Assembly: GCF_028372415.1 (NCBI RefSeq) | Contig: NC_092872.1 | Coordinates: 266,377,008 to 266,441,007 of the forward strand | DNA length: 64,000 bases | Source: Notamacropus eugenii | Lineage: Eukaryota > Chordata > Mammalia > Diprotodontia > Macropodidae | Reading direction: 5' to 3' | In this document: in pieces, positions 43,918-54,389 of the stretch | Position numbering within the stretch: the first letter of the stretch is position 1 | How the letters are laid out: the number at the start of each line of letters is the position of its first letter | Notes under the pieces: model-generated | What the model saw: only the letters and a program-made list of their open reading frames with translations | What the model was told of the DNA's origin: nothing | Databases searched by the model: none | Program-made: the position numbers and the translations under genes

Positions 43918-44105
43918 TGACCTAAGAGTCAGGAAGACTGGTACAAGTCCTACCTGGGAGACATCCTAGCTATATGACCCTTGGTAGGTCACTTCACCTC
44001 TAACTGTCTGACTCTCTAAGACTGTAAATTACAGATTGACTGCTAATCTGCCTTGGGAGAGGGAGGTTCCTAACTGAAAATTTCTTGCACTAATGGAAGT
44101 GTAGG
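43918..44105 (+). repeat. Marsupial SINE, alternative tail subtype
   Basis: 'aagagtcaggaagactggta', 'gacccttggtaggtcactt', 'gactctctaagactgtaaat' and 'ctgccttgggagagggaggt'. The tail differs from MIR3-like and Mar-1 tails. Confidence 0.7.
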
Positions 44106-44207
44106 ACTGGAATTCCCTCCTTACCCTCCTAAAAAGCCAAAAAACAAAACAAACAAACAGACCACACCCACCCCCAACCCTCTTAGTATTTTCTTGCCTT
44201 GTCTCCA

Positions 44208-44340
44208 GGGTAGGTCTCCCAGAAGAATGTGAACTTCTTGAGGGAAGACACTTTTTTTCTCTTTGGCTCCCCAAGGTCCCACAGTAACCTTTGTACCTAA
44301 CAGGTGACTCAAAATCATTGAATGGAATGAATGAATAATA
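44208..44340 (+). repeat. L2 LINE 3' end
   Basis: 'aatgtgaacttcttgaggga', then a 'gaatggaatgaatgaat' end. Confidence 0.7.
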
Positions 44341-44540
44341 AAACATTTATTGGGTGCTTAATGTGTGCTAAGTACTAGGAAGGGGGTTAGAAGGAGAGGT
44401 GAAAAGGAAACCCTTGGTCCTCCTAGAGCTGGCACCTCTAAAGCTCTGTTTACAAATATGACCTCCTTTGAACCTCATAACAACGCTGGGAGGTAGCGAC
44501 TATATGAGCTTCATCTTGTAACTGAGAAAACTGAGGTGGA
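44341..44540 (-). repeat. L2 end plus MIR fragment
   Basis: 'catttattgggtgcttaatg tgtgctaagtactagg' is the complement of an L2 end. 'tgaacctcataacaacgctg ggaggtag' and 'actgagaaaactgaggtgg' are the complement of a MIR 3' half. Confidence 0.6.
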
Positions 44541-44639
44541 CAGGGTTCCATACAATGTTTGTGATTCAGAGATAAAAATAAATTTAGGCTCCAAGAACCT
44601 GCGATGGAATCCCAGCTCTTGCACATCAGAAGCTGGCTC

Positions 44640-44832
44640 TACGACCAGCCTTCCCTGGCCTGGCCCCAACCTGCTTCTCTAGGTTTGTTACCCAGAATTC
44701 CCCTCCATGCACGCCTTGTTGGTGCTGTTGTTTCTCATGCACAACATTAATCTCCTTTCTCCCAGGCCTTTACCTAGGCAGTCTGCCTGCCATGTTTGGA
44801 ATGTTCTCCTTATCCACCTCCATCTTTCAGAC
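44640..44832 (+). repeat. L2 LINE fragment
   Basis: 'ccttccctggcctggcccca', 'ctccatgcacgccttgttgg', 'catgtttggaatgttctcct' follow the L2 3' UTR. Confidence 0.7.
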
Positions 44833-44871
44833 AAACTGAGGCCTGGGAAAGGCCGAGGTCATCCGCTGGAT

Positions 44872-45035
44872 CCTGAGTCATTGCTAGTCATCCTGACTTC
44901 TGTCCTGCCACTGGACTTCCGAGTGAGGCTGATGACTTTGTGCGCTCTCCCTCACTTTAATTCAATCTGAGGATGAGTCGAGATGTCACTGGTAGGATGT
45001 CATTGGTCTTCTTCAAAAACAAAGGATGAACGACA
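44872..45035 (+). repeat. Marsupial retroposon, shared 3' tail
   Basis: 'attgctagtcatcctgactt', 'gagtgaggctgatgactttg', 'ctctccctcactttaattca', 'tggtcttcttcaaaaacaaa ggatgaac' match the tail family. Confidence 0.75.
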
Positions 45036-45222
45036 AAGGACTGGAGATAGAAATATAAAACTGGGAGAGTCCCTGCCCTCGAGGAGCAGATGTGGCCGCA
45101 GCCAGTAAAAAGTAACCGCTGGAGAGTAGTGGCCTGGGTAGGGAGTTTGAGTCTGGGAAGTCTCTAGGAGGATGGAACAACAAGGCAGCTGACTGGATTG
45201 CCTGGCTTTCCAGAAGGAATGG

Positions 45223-45457
45223 ACAGCTGGACGACCCAGCGGATAGAGCCTCAGACCTGGAGTCAGGAAGGCCTGATTAAATCTGGCCTCAGACACTTTA
45301 CTAGCTGTGTGACCCTGGGCGAGTCACTTAACCCTGTCTGCAAAATGGACTGGAGAAGGAAATGGCAAACCACTCCAGGATCTCTGCCAAGAAAACCCCA
45401 AATGGGGTCACAAGGGGTCAGACACAAGTGAAAACCAGTTGGCTAAACCAGCAGGAA
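45223..45457 (+). repeat. Mar-1 type CORE-SINE with Bov-B-like tail
   Basis: Full-length: 'acgacccagcggatagagcc', 'tggagtcaggaaggcctgat', 'ccctgggcgagtcacttaac', 'ggagaaggaaatggcaaacc', 'ccccaaatggggtcacaagg' and the Bov-B-like end. Confidence 0.92.
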
Positions 45458-45639
45458 TGGTAATAATGATCTAATGATGGTTTTCAGGGGTAGAGTTAGA
45501 AGGAGAGGAGCACATTCACTTCAGCAGTGTGAAAAATAGTTGAAGAAAAGAAGCTTGTTTGGGTCTGGAACTGGTTAGTTATTGTGGCTTTTCTCAATGA
45601 CAGTGCCAGGACAGGGATAATAGAATCATCCTGGTGGAG

Positions 45640-45872
45640 AGTCGGAGAGTCAAGAACTTCAAAAACAAAGTAGGGGACCTGTGTTCAAATCCTGCCCCAC
45701 ACACCTATCAGGTCATGTAACCGCTTTTTGCCTCAGTTTCCTCAAATGTGAAATGGGGATGATCACAGTCCCTACCTCGAAGGGCTGTCATGAATATTAG
45801 AGGAGTGATGTTCCTAAAATACCTAGCAAAGTGCCTGGCACACAGTAGATGCTGCATAAAGGCTGTTTCCCT
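45640..45872 (+). repeat. CORE-SINE (MIR-like)
   Basis: 'acctgtgttcaaatcctgcc', 'gcctcagtttcctcaaatgt', 'tacctcgaagggctgtcatg', 'cctagcaaagtgcctggcac' end. Confidence 0.82.
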
Positions 45873-46745
45873 TCCCCTTGTAGCACCCAGAGTCCCTGAT
45901 TCCCTGACTTCCTCCCCTCGCCCCCCATTGCCCCTTGTTCTCAGCTTGACTCACACTTCACATTTCAGCAAAGGAGGCCAGCGCAGCTGCTACATGAGGG
46001 TGTGGACCCTAGTGGGCGATCTAGCCCCAGAGAAGCCGCATGGGCCAGTTCCTAGACAGTGCCTGCAGCATTGGCCTGCCCGCAGTGGCAGGGCCTTTCC
46101 TCTAGGTGTCCTCAGTGACCAGCGGTCTTGGGTAATTTCAGCAAAGGCCCAGGCTGGCTCTGGGCCAGGCTAGCCCTTGTAGGGAGGCTTTGGTCATCCC
46201 TTCTCCTTAGATGTGTGTGTCTCCAATGATTCCAAGGGGGATGTTGAGCCTGGGGATCTGGAGGACAAGCACTCCCCAGAGGCGCCCATTTCCCATTAGC
46301 CACTGGGGAAATCCTGCTGGCTCCTGGTTTTGAGTTCTTTTTTTTCTTTGTACTTGGTGCATTTAAGATCTCTGCTGCTGTCAAAACAAAACCTTGCCAG
46401 AGGAAAGCAAGAATTAGATTAAACATAGCACATTGTCCCCTCCCTCCTTATAATTTGACTCCCAGAGACGAAAATTTAAGATTAAGCATGAAAATATATG
46501 CAGATTGGAATGTTCACCTGTAACAAAGGCCACAAATACATTTTGTTGTAGGAAACAGAGACACAAAATACCATGTAAGCTCTGCCTCCTCTCCCCTTTA
46601 TCTTTTGTTGGTGTTTTTTGCTTAAAGGATCCTGGGCACCGGTCAAACAAAGGCTTTGGAAACGAAGTGTGGGACCATGGAGAGAATGGTGGGGGGAAGT
46701 TGGAAATGTGGGGCATATTGACCGCTGTCTTTCTCTGTGTCCTTG
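45873..46745. other. Unique stretch with candidate conserved element
   Basis: No repeat recognised. 46320-46710 is complex AT-rich sequence with several SOX-like AACAAAG/CTTTGTT words (for example 'gtaacaaaggccac', 'caaacaaaggc') and CACCTG E-boxes. No open frame is supported as coding. Confidence 0.35.
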
Positions 46746-46865
46746 AGCCATCCACTCATTCATTCAGCAAGCATTTTAAAGTGCCTACTATGTGCCAGGC
46801 ACTGTATTGGGCCCTAGGAATGCAAAGACAAGACCAGTACTCCTTTAAGGACAAGGATGACAGAT
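46746..46865 (-). repeat. L2 LINE 3' end
   Basis: Complement: 'ctcattcattcagcaagcat', 'gtgcctactatgtgccaggc actgtattgggc'. Confidence 0.85.
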
Positions 46866-47024
46866 TTTGAGACTGTTAAGTACAATTCTCTCATTTTGCA
46901 GACGGGGCCTGGCCTATGCGTGTTCATATACATGTGCATTGTATATGGCAGGACGGATGGTTAGGAAGCTTCCCTTAGAGCCAGGAAGTCCTGAATTCAA
47001 ACTCTGTTTGAACATACCCCTTGT

Positions 47025-47330
47025 TGTTGTTTGGCCTTCAGTCTCCAAAAGGACCATGACATCAGGGAAGTGATGCCATGACATGCAAGTGAATTGGATT
47101 TAAGTGAGGCAGAGTTGGGCCAAGTCACTAGCCTCACTTTTTCCTCCAGTCATCTGGGTCCAGTCTGCAGTGATGCAGATCAAGATAACTGGAAGTGGTC
47201 CCGGATGCAGTAGGAGACCTTGGCTTTTTTAAGCTAACAGCTTCCCCAGGTTTTTGTGTGTCTGAGGCAACACCCATTCTGTGATTGACTAGATAAGAAA
47301 TGAGGGAGAAAAATGACCTTTTTCACTTAG
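47025..47330 (-). repeat. Marsupial retroposon, shared tail plus part of the long head
   Basis: Reverse-complement of the block at 33000-33275: 'ttgttgttgtttggccttca', 'ggaccatgacatcagggaag', 'ggatttaagtgaggcagagt', 'gagaccttggcttttttaag', 'gaggcaacacccattctgtg'. The last matches 'aatgggtgttgcctta' in the long-head copy. Confidence 0.78.
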
Positions 47331-47639
47331 TCGGAAAAAAAAATCAGTCTGGGGGGAGAAGACTGATCCTCAGGCTTCCTGGTCAATTGAGAGAGAAACA
47401 ATTGCTATTTATATAGCATCAGAATCCGAACAATGACCCCCATTTGAGGGAACACCTTTGGTGAGATCTGGAGACAAGTGCCAAGAGCCTCTGTATTCCC
47501 TAAGGGTACCAGAGAACCCTCCAAGTGCTAGGGCCAGTGGTCTGTGTCATTTACATAAGATTCAAATCCTACTCTCTTCAGTCCTGGGGCCCCTTAGCTG
47601 CCAATGCCTTGTTCTTTCAGATCACCTTCTATTTAGTCT

Positions 47640-48573
47640 GTGTACATCTTGGGCACACCTAGTTGTTTTACTTGTTGTCCATTCCACTGGAGTGTGGCCT
47701 CCTTAAGGGCAGGGCTTTTTTTCTTTCTGGCCTTTCTTTGTATCCTCAGGGCTTAGCACAATGCCTGGGAGGTACCAGGTGTTTAGCGGATGATTATAGA
47801 CCAACAAAGCCTTTACTTACATTAACTCCATGGAAGTCCTTCTCGGAGTCTCCTCTGAAGTTCCTTCTTCCTCTTCTTCCTCCTTGCTCCTCCCCTCTAT
47901 ATCCAATCCCTTGCCAAGTTTTGTCATGCCTAGCACCACATCTCTCAGGTCCATTCCCTTTTCTCCACTCAGCCAGTTCAGACTCTCTTCGCTTCCTGGT
48001 TGAAATACCCTATTAATTTGTCTCTTGCTTCCGTCTTCTCCCCTCTTCAACCCCCAATAGTAACTAAGGCAATAGTCCTAAAAACCTAGGTCCGACCATC
48101 TAAGACCCTCCCCCCCAAAGTTTCCAGTGCCCCCTATTGCCTTTGAGATAAGATAAAAACTCCTCAGCCTGGTACTTAAAGGCAGCTTCTGCCATCTTTA
48201 TTTTCCATCACACTCAAGGTGGTCTGGGAGCAGTTCTCCGCACACAGTGTTCCATTTCTCATCAATGAAACTTTGCTTGGGCAAGGGCAGTTCCCCCTGC
48301 ATGGAACGACCCTTCACATCTATTCCTTCTTATCCTTAACCTCTTTCCTGGATCTTCACCTCCCATAAGAAGCCGTTCTTGATCTCTCCAAGAGCACTCA
48401 GTATTCCTCTCCTGTCCTCTCCTGCCTGTCCTCCCCTCCCCTCCCCTGTCTTCTTTCTCCTCCTCTTCCTCCTCCTCCTCCTCCTCCTCCTTCTCTCTCT
48501 CTTCTCTCTCCCCTCCCCTTTCTTTCTCTTCCTCTCTTTTCTCTCCCCATTCTTTTCTCTCTCTCTCTACTTC

Positions 48574-48666
<93 letters not shown>

Positions 48667-48850
48667 ACACACACACTTTCTCTTTTCTCTCACATCCTCC
48701 TTCTCTCTCTGTATCCCTCTATTTACATTGAATTTACTTATTTGTATGTGTTTTAAATTCCCTAACAAGATCTAAGTTCCTTGAGGGAGGAAATGGTTTG
48801 ATTTTTATCATGGTACCTCCAGTGCCTGGTACATAGTAAACGTGGGACAA
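47640..48850 (+). repeat. L2 LINE block (two adjacent copies) split by CT microsatellite
   Basis: First part ends with 'gcttagcacaatgcctggga' (47750-47790). A second L2 runs from 47810: 'atccaatcccttgccaagtt', 'agtgccccctattgcctttg', 'aactcctcagcctggtactt', 'ataagaagccgttcttgatc', then after the CT tract 'agttccttgagggaggaaat' and 'gtgcctggtacatagtaaac'. Confidence 0.78.
48420..48680. repeat. CT-rich low-complexity tract with (TC)35
   Basis: A pyrimidine tract of about 260 bases with a pure TC core of 70 bases (48580-48649), then a short CA run. It lies inside an L2 copy. Long minus-strand Glu/Arg 'frames' here are artefacts. Confidence 0.92.
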
Positions 48851-48894
48851 GAAGACTTAAAGAATGTGCTGAATCCGATCTGCTACAATTTTAG

Positions 48895-49700
48895 CAGATT
48901 TCATAGAATTATAGAATCTTAGGGCCCGGAAAGCATCTTAGAAAGGGATCTGACCTGTAGACACTTTGTTTTCAGACAGATCTTCAGTCAAACTGAATGG
49001 AAATTTAGCCTTGCTTTTCCTTTGTTTGAGTAAATTTGTATTGATGTAGTTTATTTTTATATCACCACCAACAGTTTTCAAAGTATTTTTCCTCTTTCTT
49101 CCTTCCAGAGAATAATCTTTTATAACGTTAAGGATAAAAAGAGAGGGGAAAAGTTCATCAAAACTGACCAATATATTGGAAAAGCCTGACATTCTATGCA
49201 GAGTTCCATGCTCATAGACTGCCACTGTGAGGGCTTTCTCATGTCTTTTCTTTGGGATCAGTCTAGGCTAGTATATCTTCAAAACATCTATACTTTTCTT
49301 ATTAACCTTCATGGAAAGGAAGGCTTCCAGCACAGTGGATGGATTTTCTGGGGAGAATTTGTGGGAAGACATGGAAGAGAATTAGTCAGAATGAGAAGTC
49401 TGGATGGGCTACAATATGTGCCTTGAAGTGATTGCCTGTTTTGTGAGATGAAAGACCTAGGAAAGTAGATCGCTGAGGTTCTGGAGTCTGACTCCTTCCA
49501 GTTGGGAGTAAACCTCTCCTTTCAGAATTTCTTCCTTACACTTCCAGTCCTCCATCTTTGATTGTGCATATACCTGTATGCACCATACACCTGTAAGGAG
49601 CTGTGTGGAAATGGTCCTCACCACAGTGAACTTACACAAGTACCAGTCTTCTACTTGGTGCCTGGCTTTATCCTCCCTGCTGTTTCTGCTTGTTTACCTC
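48895..49700. other. Unannotated intergenic stretch
   Basis: 48895-48960 resembles the L3/MIR3 3' end in complement ('atagaattatagaatcttag'). The rest is unassigned, with no exon supported. Confidence 0.4.
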
Positions 49701-49951
49701 CTAGCCAACATCAGGCTTAATGCAGGGCATATTGGAGGCCACCAACTCATGCCAGGCAGGAAGCTGGACTCTAACCCGGTTCCCTTAATGCATTCCATCT
49801 GGTCACCTAATCCTTACAACTAACCTCAATCCCTTGTACTGTGAAATCGACTTCCCCTCCAGGTTTCGGAACTTCATGAGACCACATTGGGGATAAAAAA
49901 GAACCAGTTTCCAATGTTTAAATGAATACTTTTTCTAAGTTGCAAATTATT

Positions 49952-49954
<3 letters not shown>

Positions 49955-49986
<32 letters not shown>
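49955..49986. repeat. (GT)16 microsatellite
   Basis: Thirty-two bases of uninterrupted GT in otherwise unique sequence. Confidence 0.95.
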
Positions 49987-49987
<1 letters not shown>

Positions 49988-50164
49988 GGGATACAGAAAA
50001 AAAACCATCTGTGCTCTTGTTGTTTCAATTAAAACAACCTTGCAGAAGGAGCCTGGTTTTTTGTGCTTGGGTCAATAACCACATGTAACAGATTTTAAAA
50101 AGTATTCATGGGCTACAGGAGATGCAAATTAGGGGGGAAAGAATGGTCAGTGAACCACAGAACC

Positions 50165-50335
50165 CAAGATCCTGGAATTGTAGAATTGAGATCTGAAAAG
50201 AATTTAAGACAATATGAAGTCCAACCTCTTTTTTATACAGATGAGGAAACCGAGGTTTAAAGAAGGGACTTAACCAAGGTCACACACGTAAGTGAGTAGT
50301 AGAGTCTGGATTCAAATCTGAGGGCCAGACTACAT
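50165..50335 (-). repeat. MIR3-like SINE
   Basis: Complement: 'tacagatgaggaaaccgagg', 'gacttaaccaaggtcacaca', 'gtctggattcaaatctgagg'. Confidence 0.8.
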
Positions 50336-50394
50336 GGATCTTGAGTCCCCTTTAGTTCTGAGTCTATGCCCCTGATCATTTGTACCCCTAACAC

Positions 50395-50565
50395 ACATTC
50401 TTTTCCCTTTGGGCAACTCTAATCTGTCCAACAACTTCCCCCCATGCTCATTTCTGTCTCTGTCTTCATTCATGTTGCTGCTTTTTCCTCTCCTTTATCC
50501 AAAACCTCAGTATCCTTTGAGGCCCAGATGAAGGTGGACCCATCCCATGAAGCCGCTGTGGAATC
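50395..50565 (+). repeat. L2 LINE fragment
   Basis: 'ttcattcatgttgctgcttt', 'cctcagtatcctttgaggcc cagatgaagg', 'catcccatgaagccg' follow L2 3' UTR text. Confidence 0.6.
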
Positions 50566-50781
50566 ACTACAATTACCCCCTCTTCTCCTACGAATGTCTA
50601 TGGCCATCTTGAGTGATCTTTCAGGTTGAGCTGAGAGATAGGCTGAATTATCCTTTTTAGAAGAGATGGGAGCAAACCATGATGGTCTACCTCTTCCTGT
50701 CCCACCTTTGTTTGGGGTGGGGGGATGACGCAGTTATTTACATCAAGCAGGTCCTTTGTACTTGAAGTATTAAGGTCACTC

Positions 50782-50910
50782 AAGCAATGCACAAACATTT
50801 ATTAAGCACTTACTGTGTGTGAGGTGCTGGGCTAAGCAATGGGGACCCAAAGAAAAGGCAGCTGCCCATCTCCAGCAGGAGGCTCTCTGATTGACTGAGA
50901 CGGAACCAGT
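50782..50910 (-). repeat. L2 LINE 3' end
   Basis: Complement: 'acatttattaagcacttact gtgtgtgaggtgctgggcta', then 'caaagaaaaggcagc'. Confidence 0.8.
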
Positions 50911-51184
50911 GAGTACTCTTGCCCCAAACCTCCTACAAGGCCACTTGCAGACCAGTGGGGTGATGTCCCAGGGAGAGACAGATATTGTCGGGGTGCAGTC
51001 AAGGGGCCAGGAAGGCCCTCTGGGGCCCATGAAAATCACAGGGGCCAAGGTTTCCAGGACATGACCAGGGACAGCAGTTCCATAGGAGGGATTCATAACC
51101 TCGAGCTTCCTTGTCTCTCGGTCTGGGTAAAGCCCTTTCACACCTTCTCCTGCAGGGTAATTCTTCATGCTCATTCTTTAAATT

Positions 51185-51450
51185 TAGAAGCAGTTAAGCG
51201 GTGCTGTGAATGGAGAGCTTAACTTTGAGGCAGGAAGATCTGAGTTCAAATCCAGCCTCAGACACTTACTAGCTGGGTGACCCTGGGCAAGTCACTTCAC
51301 CCTGTGTGCCTCAGTTTCCTCATTGGTAAAATGATCTGGAGAAGAAAGAGACAAACCAGTCTAGTATCTCTGCCATTAAAACCTCAAATAAGGTCGTGAG
51401 GAATCAGACTGGATTGAAAAATGACTGGCTGAACCAGAAAGAATGATAAT
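51185..51450 (+). repeat. Mar-1 type CORE-SINE with Bov-B-like tail
   Basis: 'gatctgagttcaaatccagc', 'ccctgggcaagtcacttcac', 'tctctgccattaaaacctca', 'ataaggtcgtgaggaatcag actggattgaa' gives full length. Confidence 0.9.
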
Positions 51451-51456
51451 AAGTGA

Positions 51457-51558
51457 TCAGCATCACATCTGCTCTTTCTTTCAGAACCCAAGGATGTAGT
51501 TCATGTGGCCCAGGTGACTTGAATTCACTAATGACAGGTGAGTACTCCTTTTCTCAAA
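51457..51558 (-). repeat. Short L3/CR1 fragment matching 40583-40680
   Basis: About 100 bases that align without gaps to the copy 10.9 kb away; the central 53 bases differ at 5 positions. The plus strand carries an acceptor-like 'ctttctttcag' and a donor-like CAG-GTGAGT in both copies. Confidence 0.75.
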
Positions 51559-52034
51559 TGGGATGACAAAGAATTGGACCCAAGTGGACGATAGCAACAA
51601 GAAGAGACTAAAGGTGAGGTACTATGAGTTTATCCCAGTGTCTGGCACAGTCAAAGCTTTTCTAAATGATTGTTGACGGACTGTGAGACCTTAACCTTGC
51701 TGGTCCTTAGTGTCCTTATCTGCAAAATTAGCTGTAAAAGGATTTTTTTACAAAGATTACGAAGAGTGCGTTCCCAACCTCCTTAATAATTATATGGATG
51801 AGGGCTGTTGTTTACGCCGCACCCCGATAAACTTTCTTAAAGCGTTTTAAATGAAAGATAGAAGTGTTGTTTTCTTTGGTCCTTCCTAAGTTTAGTCAGA
51901 GCTACAGGAGGACTTTCAGGCAGTGTCTCCCTGTTTGCACAGCTTGGGCTGCAGCCTCTAGAGTTTCACAGAGAAGGTACCCAGAAAGCTTATGTTGCAG
52001 GATTAGATGTGGTCCCTGATTTTCTGAATTGAAA

Positions 52035-52226
52035 GTGGGGCCCTGTAGTTAAAAGGACATGATATTGTAAGTCAAGAGACTTTGTGCCTACCGTTGCCAT
52101 TTCTCTACTGTATGACCTCAAGCAAGTCATGCTTCCTTTCTGGGCCTCAGTTTCCCACTCTGTAAAAATGAGGGAGGCTGGACTAGATGACCTCTAAGGT
52201 CTCTTCCAGCTCTGAAATTCTATGGC
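52035..52226 (+). repeat. MIR3-like SINE
   Basis: 'gacctcaagcaagtcatgct', 'cctcagtttcccactctgta', 'ctggactagatgacctctaa', 'ccagctctgaaattctatgg' is a well preserved copy. Confidence 0.88.
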
Positions 52227-52569
52227 TTTCTGTTTCAGTTGAGCCATTGCAGACTGGTAGAGAAGCAGGGATTCACTGCACCCTGAAAGCCAGACCAGGG
52301 AGCTGCTAAATCCTCCTGTGCAGAAACAAAAAACCTCCAAATTCCTGGCATCAGTTTACATTCTCTACCTACTTCTCTGGATTGCAGTGTGGCCTTTTCC
52401 AGAGACTCTCCTTTGGTGATGACTAACCTGTTTGTAGAAAGAGCAATCTGGATTGATATGTATGCCACTGATTTTTTTTTCCATCAGCAGACAGCTCATG
52501 TGCAGACTTGGTGGGTAGAGGGCCATCTTACAAGAGGATCAGAATAGGATTGTACCCAGATCACTGTGC

Positions 52570-52700
52570 TTGAGTGGGGCTGAGTGTGAGTTCAGGCTCA
52601 AATGTACACTGACTGCGGGACCACGCGCTACTTACTTTACCAACCTGATCCTTACTTTGCCAATCCATGAAATGGGGATAATGATATCTGTACTTCTCCC
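52570..52700 (+). repeat. CORE-SINE fragment
   Basis: 'gtgagttcaggctcaaatgt' and 'tttgccaatccatgaaatgg ggataatgatatctg' with tail lost. Confidence 0.6.
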
Positions 52701-52774
52701 CTCACAGAAATGTGAGTTATTTTCTCCCATAAACAGAACAGTCTCTTTGTCCTTTCAAGGTGCATAGTTTCTGT

Positions 52775-52988
52775 ATGACACACTGGCTAAAGTAATGGGT
52801 TTAGAGTCAAGTAGAGCTGGGTTTGAATCATGCTCTGAGCATGTGTGACTCTGAACTTGTCACTTCATCTCTGATCCTGTTTCCTTATCTGCAAAATGGG
52901 GTTAACAATGGAACACACCTTACAGGGTTGCTGTGAAAATCAAGTGAGTTAAAGCAGTCTTCAAAACCCTTAAACTCTAGAATCATGA
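52775..52988 (+). repeat. CORE-SINE
   Basis: 'gagctgggtttgaatcatgc', 'ctgtttccttatctgcaaaa', 'caccttacagggttgctgtg', 'ttaaactctagaatcatga'. Confidence 0.82.
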
Positions 52989-53127
52989 GAGCTGTTCCTC
53001 CCCCAGGAACTTGGACTCCACCCCTGGAACCAGTCTGGGCTCTGAGAGGGAGGCTTTCCCCCTTCTCCTGCCTGGATGCAGGTCTACACTTCAGTCCCTG
53101 GCCCCCTCCAGACAAGGCCCCCATGGA

Positions 53128-53285
53128 GATCGTCACTGTCCTCCCCTTCCCTTTATGTGCTGTCTTCTCCCATGAGAGTGTAAGTTCTTTGAAGACAGGG
53201 ATTGATAGTCTTAAATTCTTGAATATGTATCCCCTATACTTGGTACAGGGCTGAGCAGACGGTAAAGGCTTCATAAATGCCTTTC
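53128..53285 (+). repeat. L2 LINE 3' end
   Basis: 'agtgtaagttctttgaagac agggattg', 'atatgtatcccctatacttg gtacagggc' and 'aaaggcttcataaatgcctt'; a TCTA repeat (53286-53316) follows. Confidence 0.78.
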
Positions 53286-53644
53286 TTATCTATCTGTCTA
53301 TCTATCTATCCATCCAAATGCTATCTGTTTTATTTTTGTCCCTTCCAGGGCACAGACCCCGGCAGGAGCACCAGATAGTCCAGATGTGGCTTCTTGCACA
53401 GTCGATGCTCTGCTTTAAAACAACCCAGGTCTTGGCAGAGCAAGATACCCCTGGTGCTGTCTCAGGTGGCAGGTACTGGAACAGTAGCATTTGATGAGCA
53501 ACTTTGCCAACCCGGGAGCACATTTGGTCATCTGTATGCAAGTGCTTTGGGACCAAAAAGTCACATGAAAATGATGGTGATAGTGCCTGGTTCTTCTATA
53601 GGGGCAGGGACTCCTGTTATTTATTTCCATGAATGTTAAATTAA

Positions 53645-53813
53645 GTAGCTAGGTGGATAGAGATGGAGCTTGGAGTTAGGAATGCTTGAGTTCAAATCTG
53701 ACCTCAGACACTTATTAGCGGGGTGACCCTCAGCAAGTATTTGATCTCTTGCCTCAGTTTGTAAAATGGAGATAACACTTCCCTCCCAGGGATGTCGTAG
53801 ATATAGTAGTAGC

Positions 53814-53875
<62 letters not shown>

Positions 53876-54215
53876 CAGTAGCAGCAACAGCAGTAGTATT
53901 AGTAGTAGTAGTGGTAGTAGCAGTAGTAGTAGTAGTGGTGGTGGTGGTAGTGTTAGTAGCAGTAGTAGTAGTGGTGGTGGTAGTAGCAGTAGTAGTAGTA
54001 GTGGTGGTGGTAGTAGCAGTAGTAGTAGTAGTGGTGGTGGCAGCGGCAGCAGCAGTAGCTAGTCTACCACACATACCCTCACTATGTCTTGCCTGTGTAG
54101 CCTTGGGCAAGTCATTTTTCTTCTCTGGGTTTCAGTTTCTTCCTTTGCAAAATGAGGGAGTTGGGCCAGAGGACTTCTTAGATCCCTTTTAGCTCTGGAT
54201 CTATGAACCTATGAG
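53645..54215 (+). repeat. CORE-SINEs flanking an AGT microsatellite
   Basis: Left SINE: 'agctaggtggatagagatgg', 'cagacacttattagcggggt', 'tttgtaaaatggagataaca'. Right SINE: 'tgtagccttgggcaagtcat', 'agttgggccagaggacttct', 'agctctggatctatgaacct'. The microsatellite lies between them. Confidence 0.82.
53800..54057. repeat. (AGT)n / (GGT)n microsatellite, about 250 bp
   Basis: A near-continuous AGT array with AGC and GGT variant blocks. The 3' half shows a higher-order period (AGTAGT...GGTGGT about 30 bases long repeated three to four times). Poly-Ser, Val and Thr frames across it are artefacts. Confidence 0.93.
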
Positions 54216-54389
54216 CAGAGGTTTTGTGAGCATGGCCCATCCTTCAATAATACAGGTTGTGACTGTGAATCTGGCTTATGGTCCTCATGAACTGTTGTGG
54301 CCAAAACATACATTCTCCTATGGCCAAGCAAGTGATAAGCATCTCCAGATTGATCTAGGGTGGTTCTTGGAGAAAATCAAGGGCTGCCT

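Noticed and set aside
48262-48768. Arg/Glu-rich 168-codon minus frame and Leu/Ser-rich plus frame
   Set aside because: Both are translations of the CT microsatellite inside an L2.
53636-54192. Poly-Ser, poly-Val, poly-Thr and poly-Leu frames
   Set aside because: They are all readings of the AGT/GGT microsatellite.
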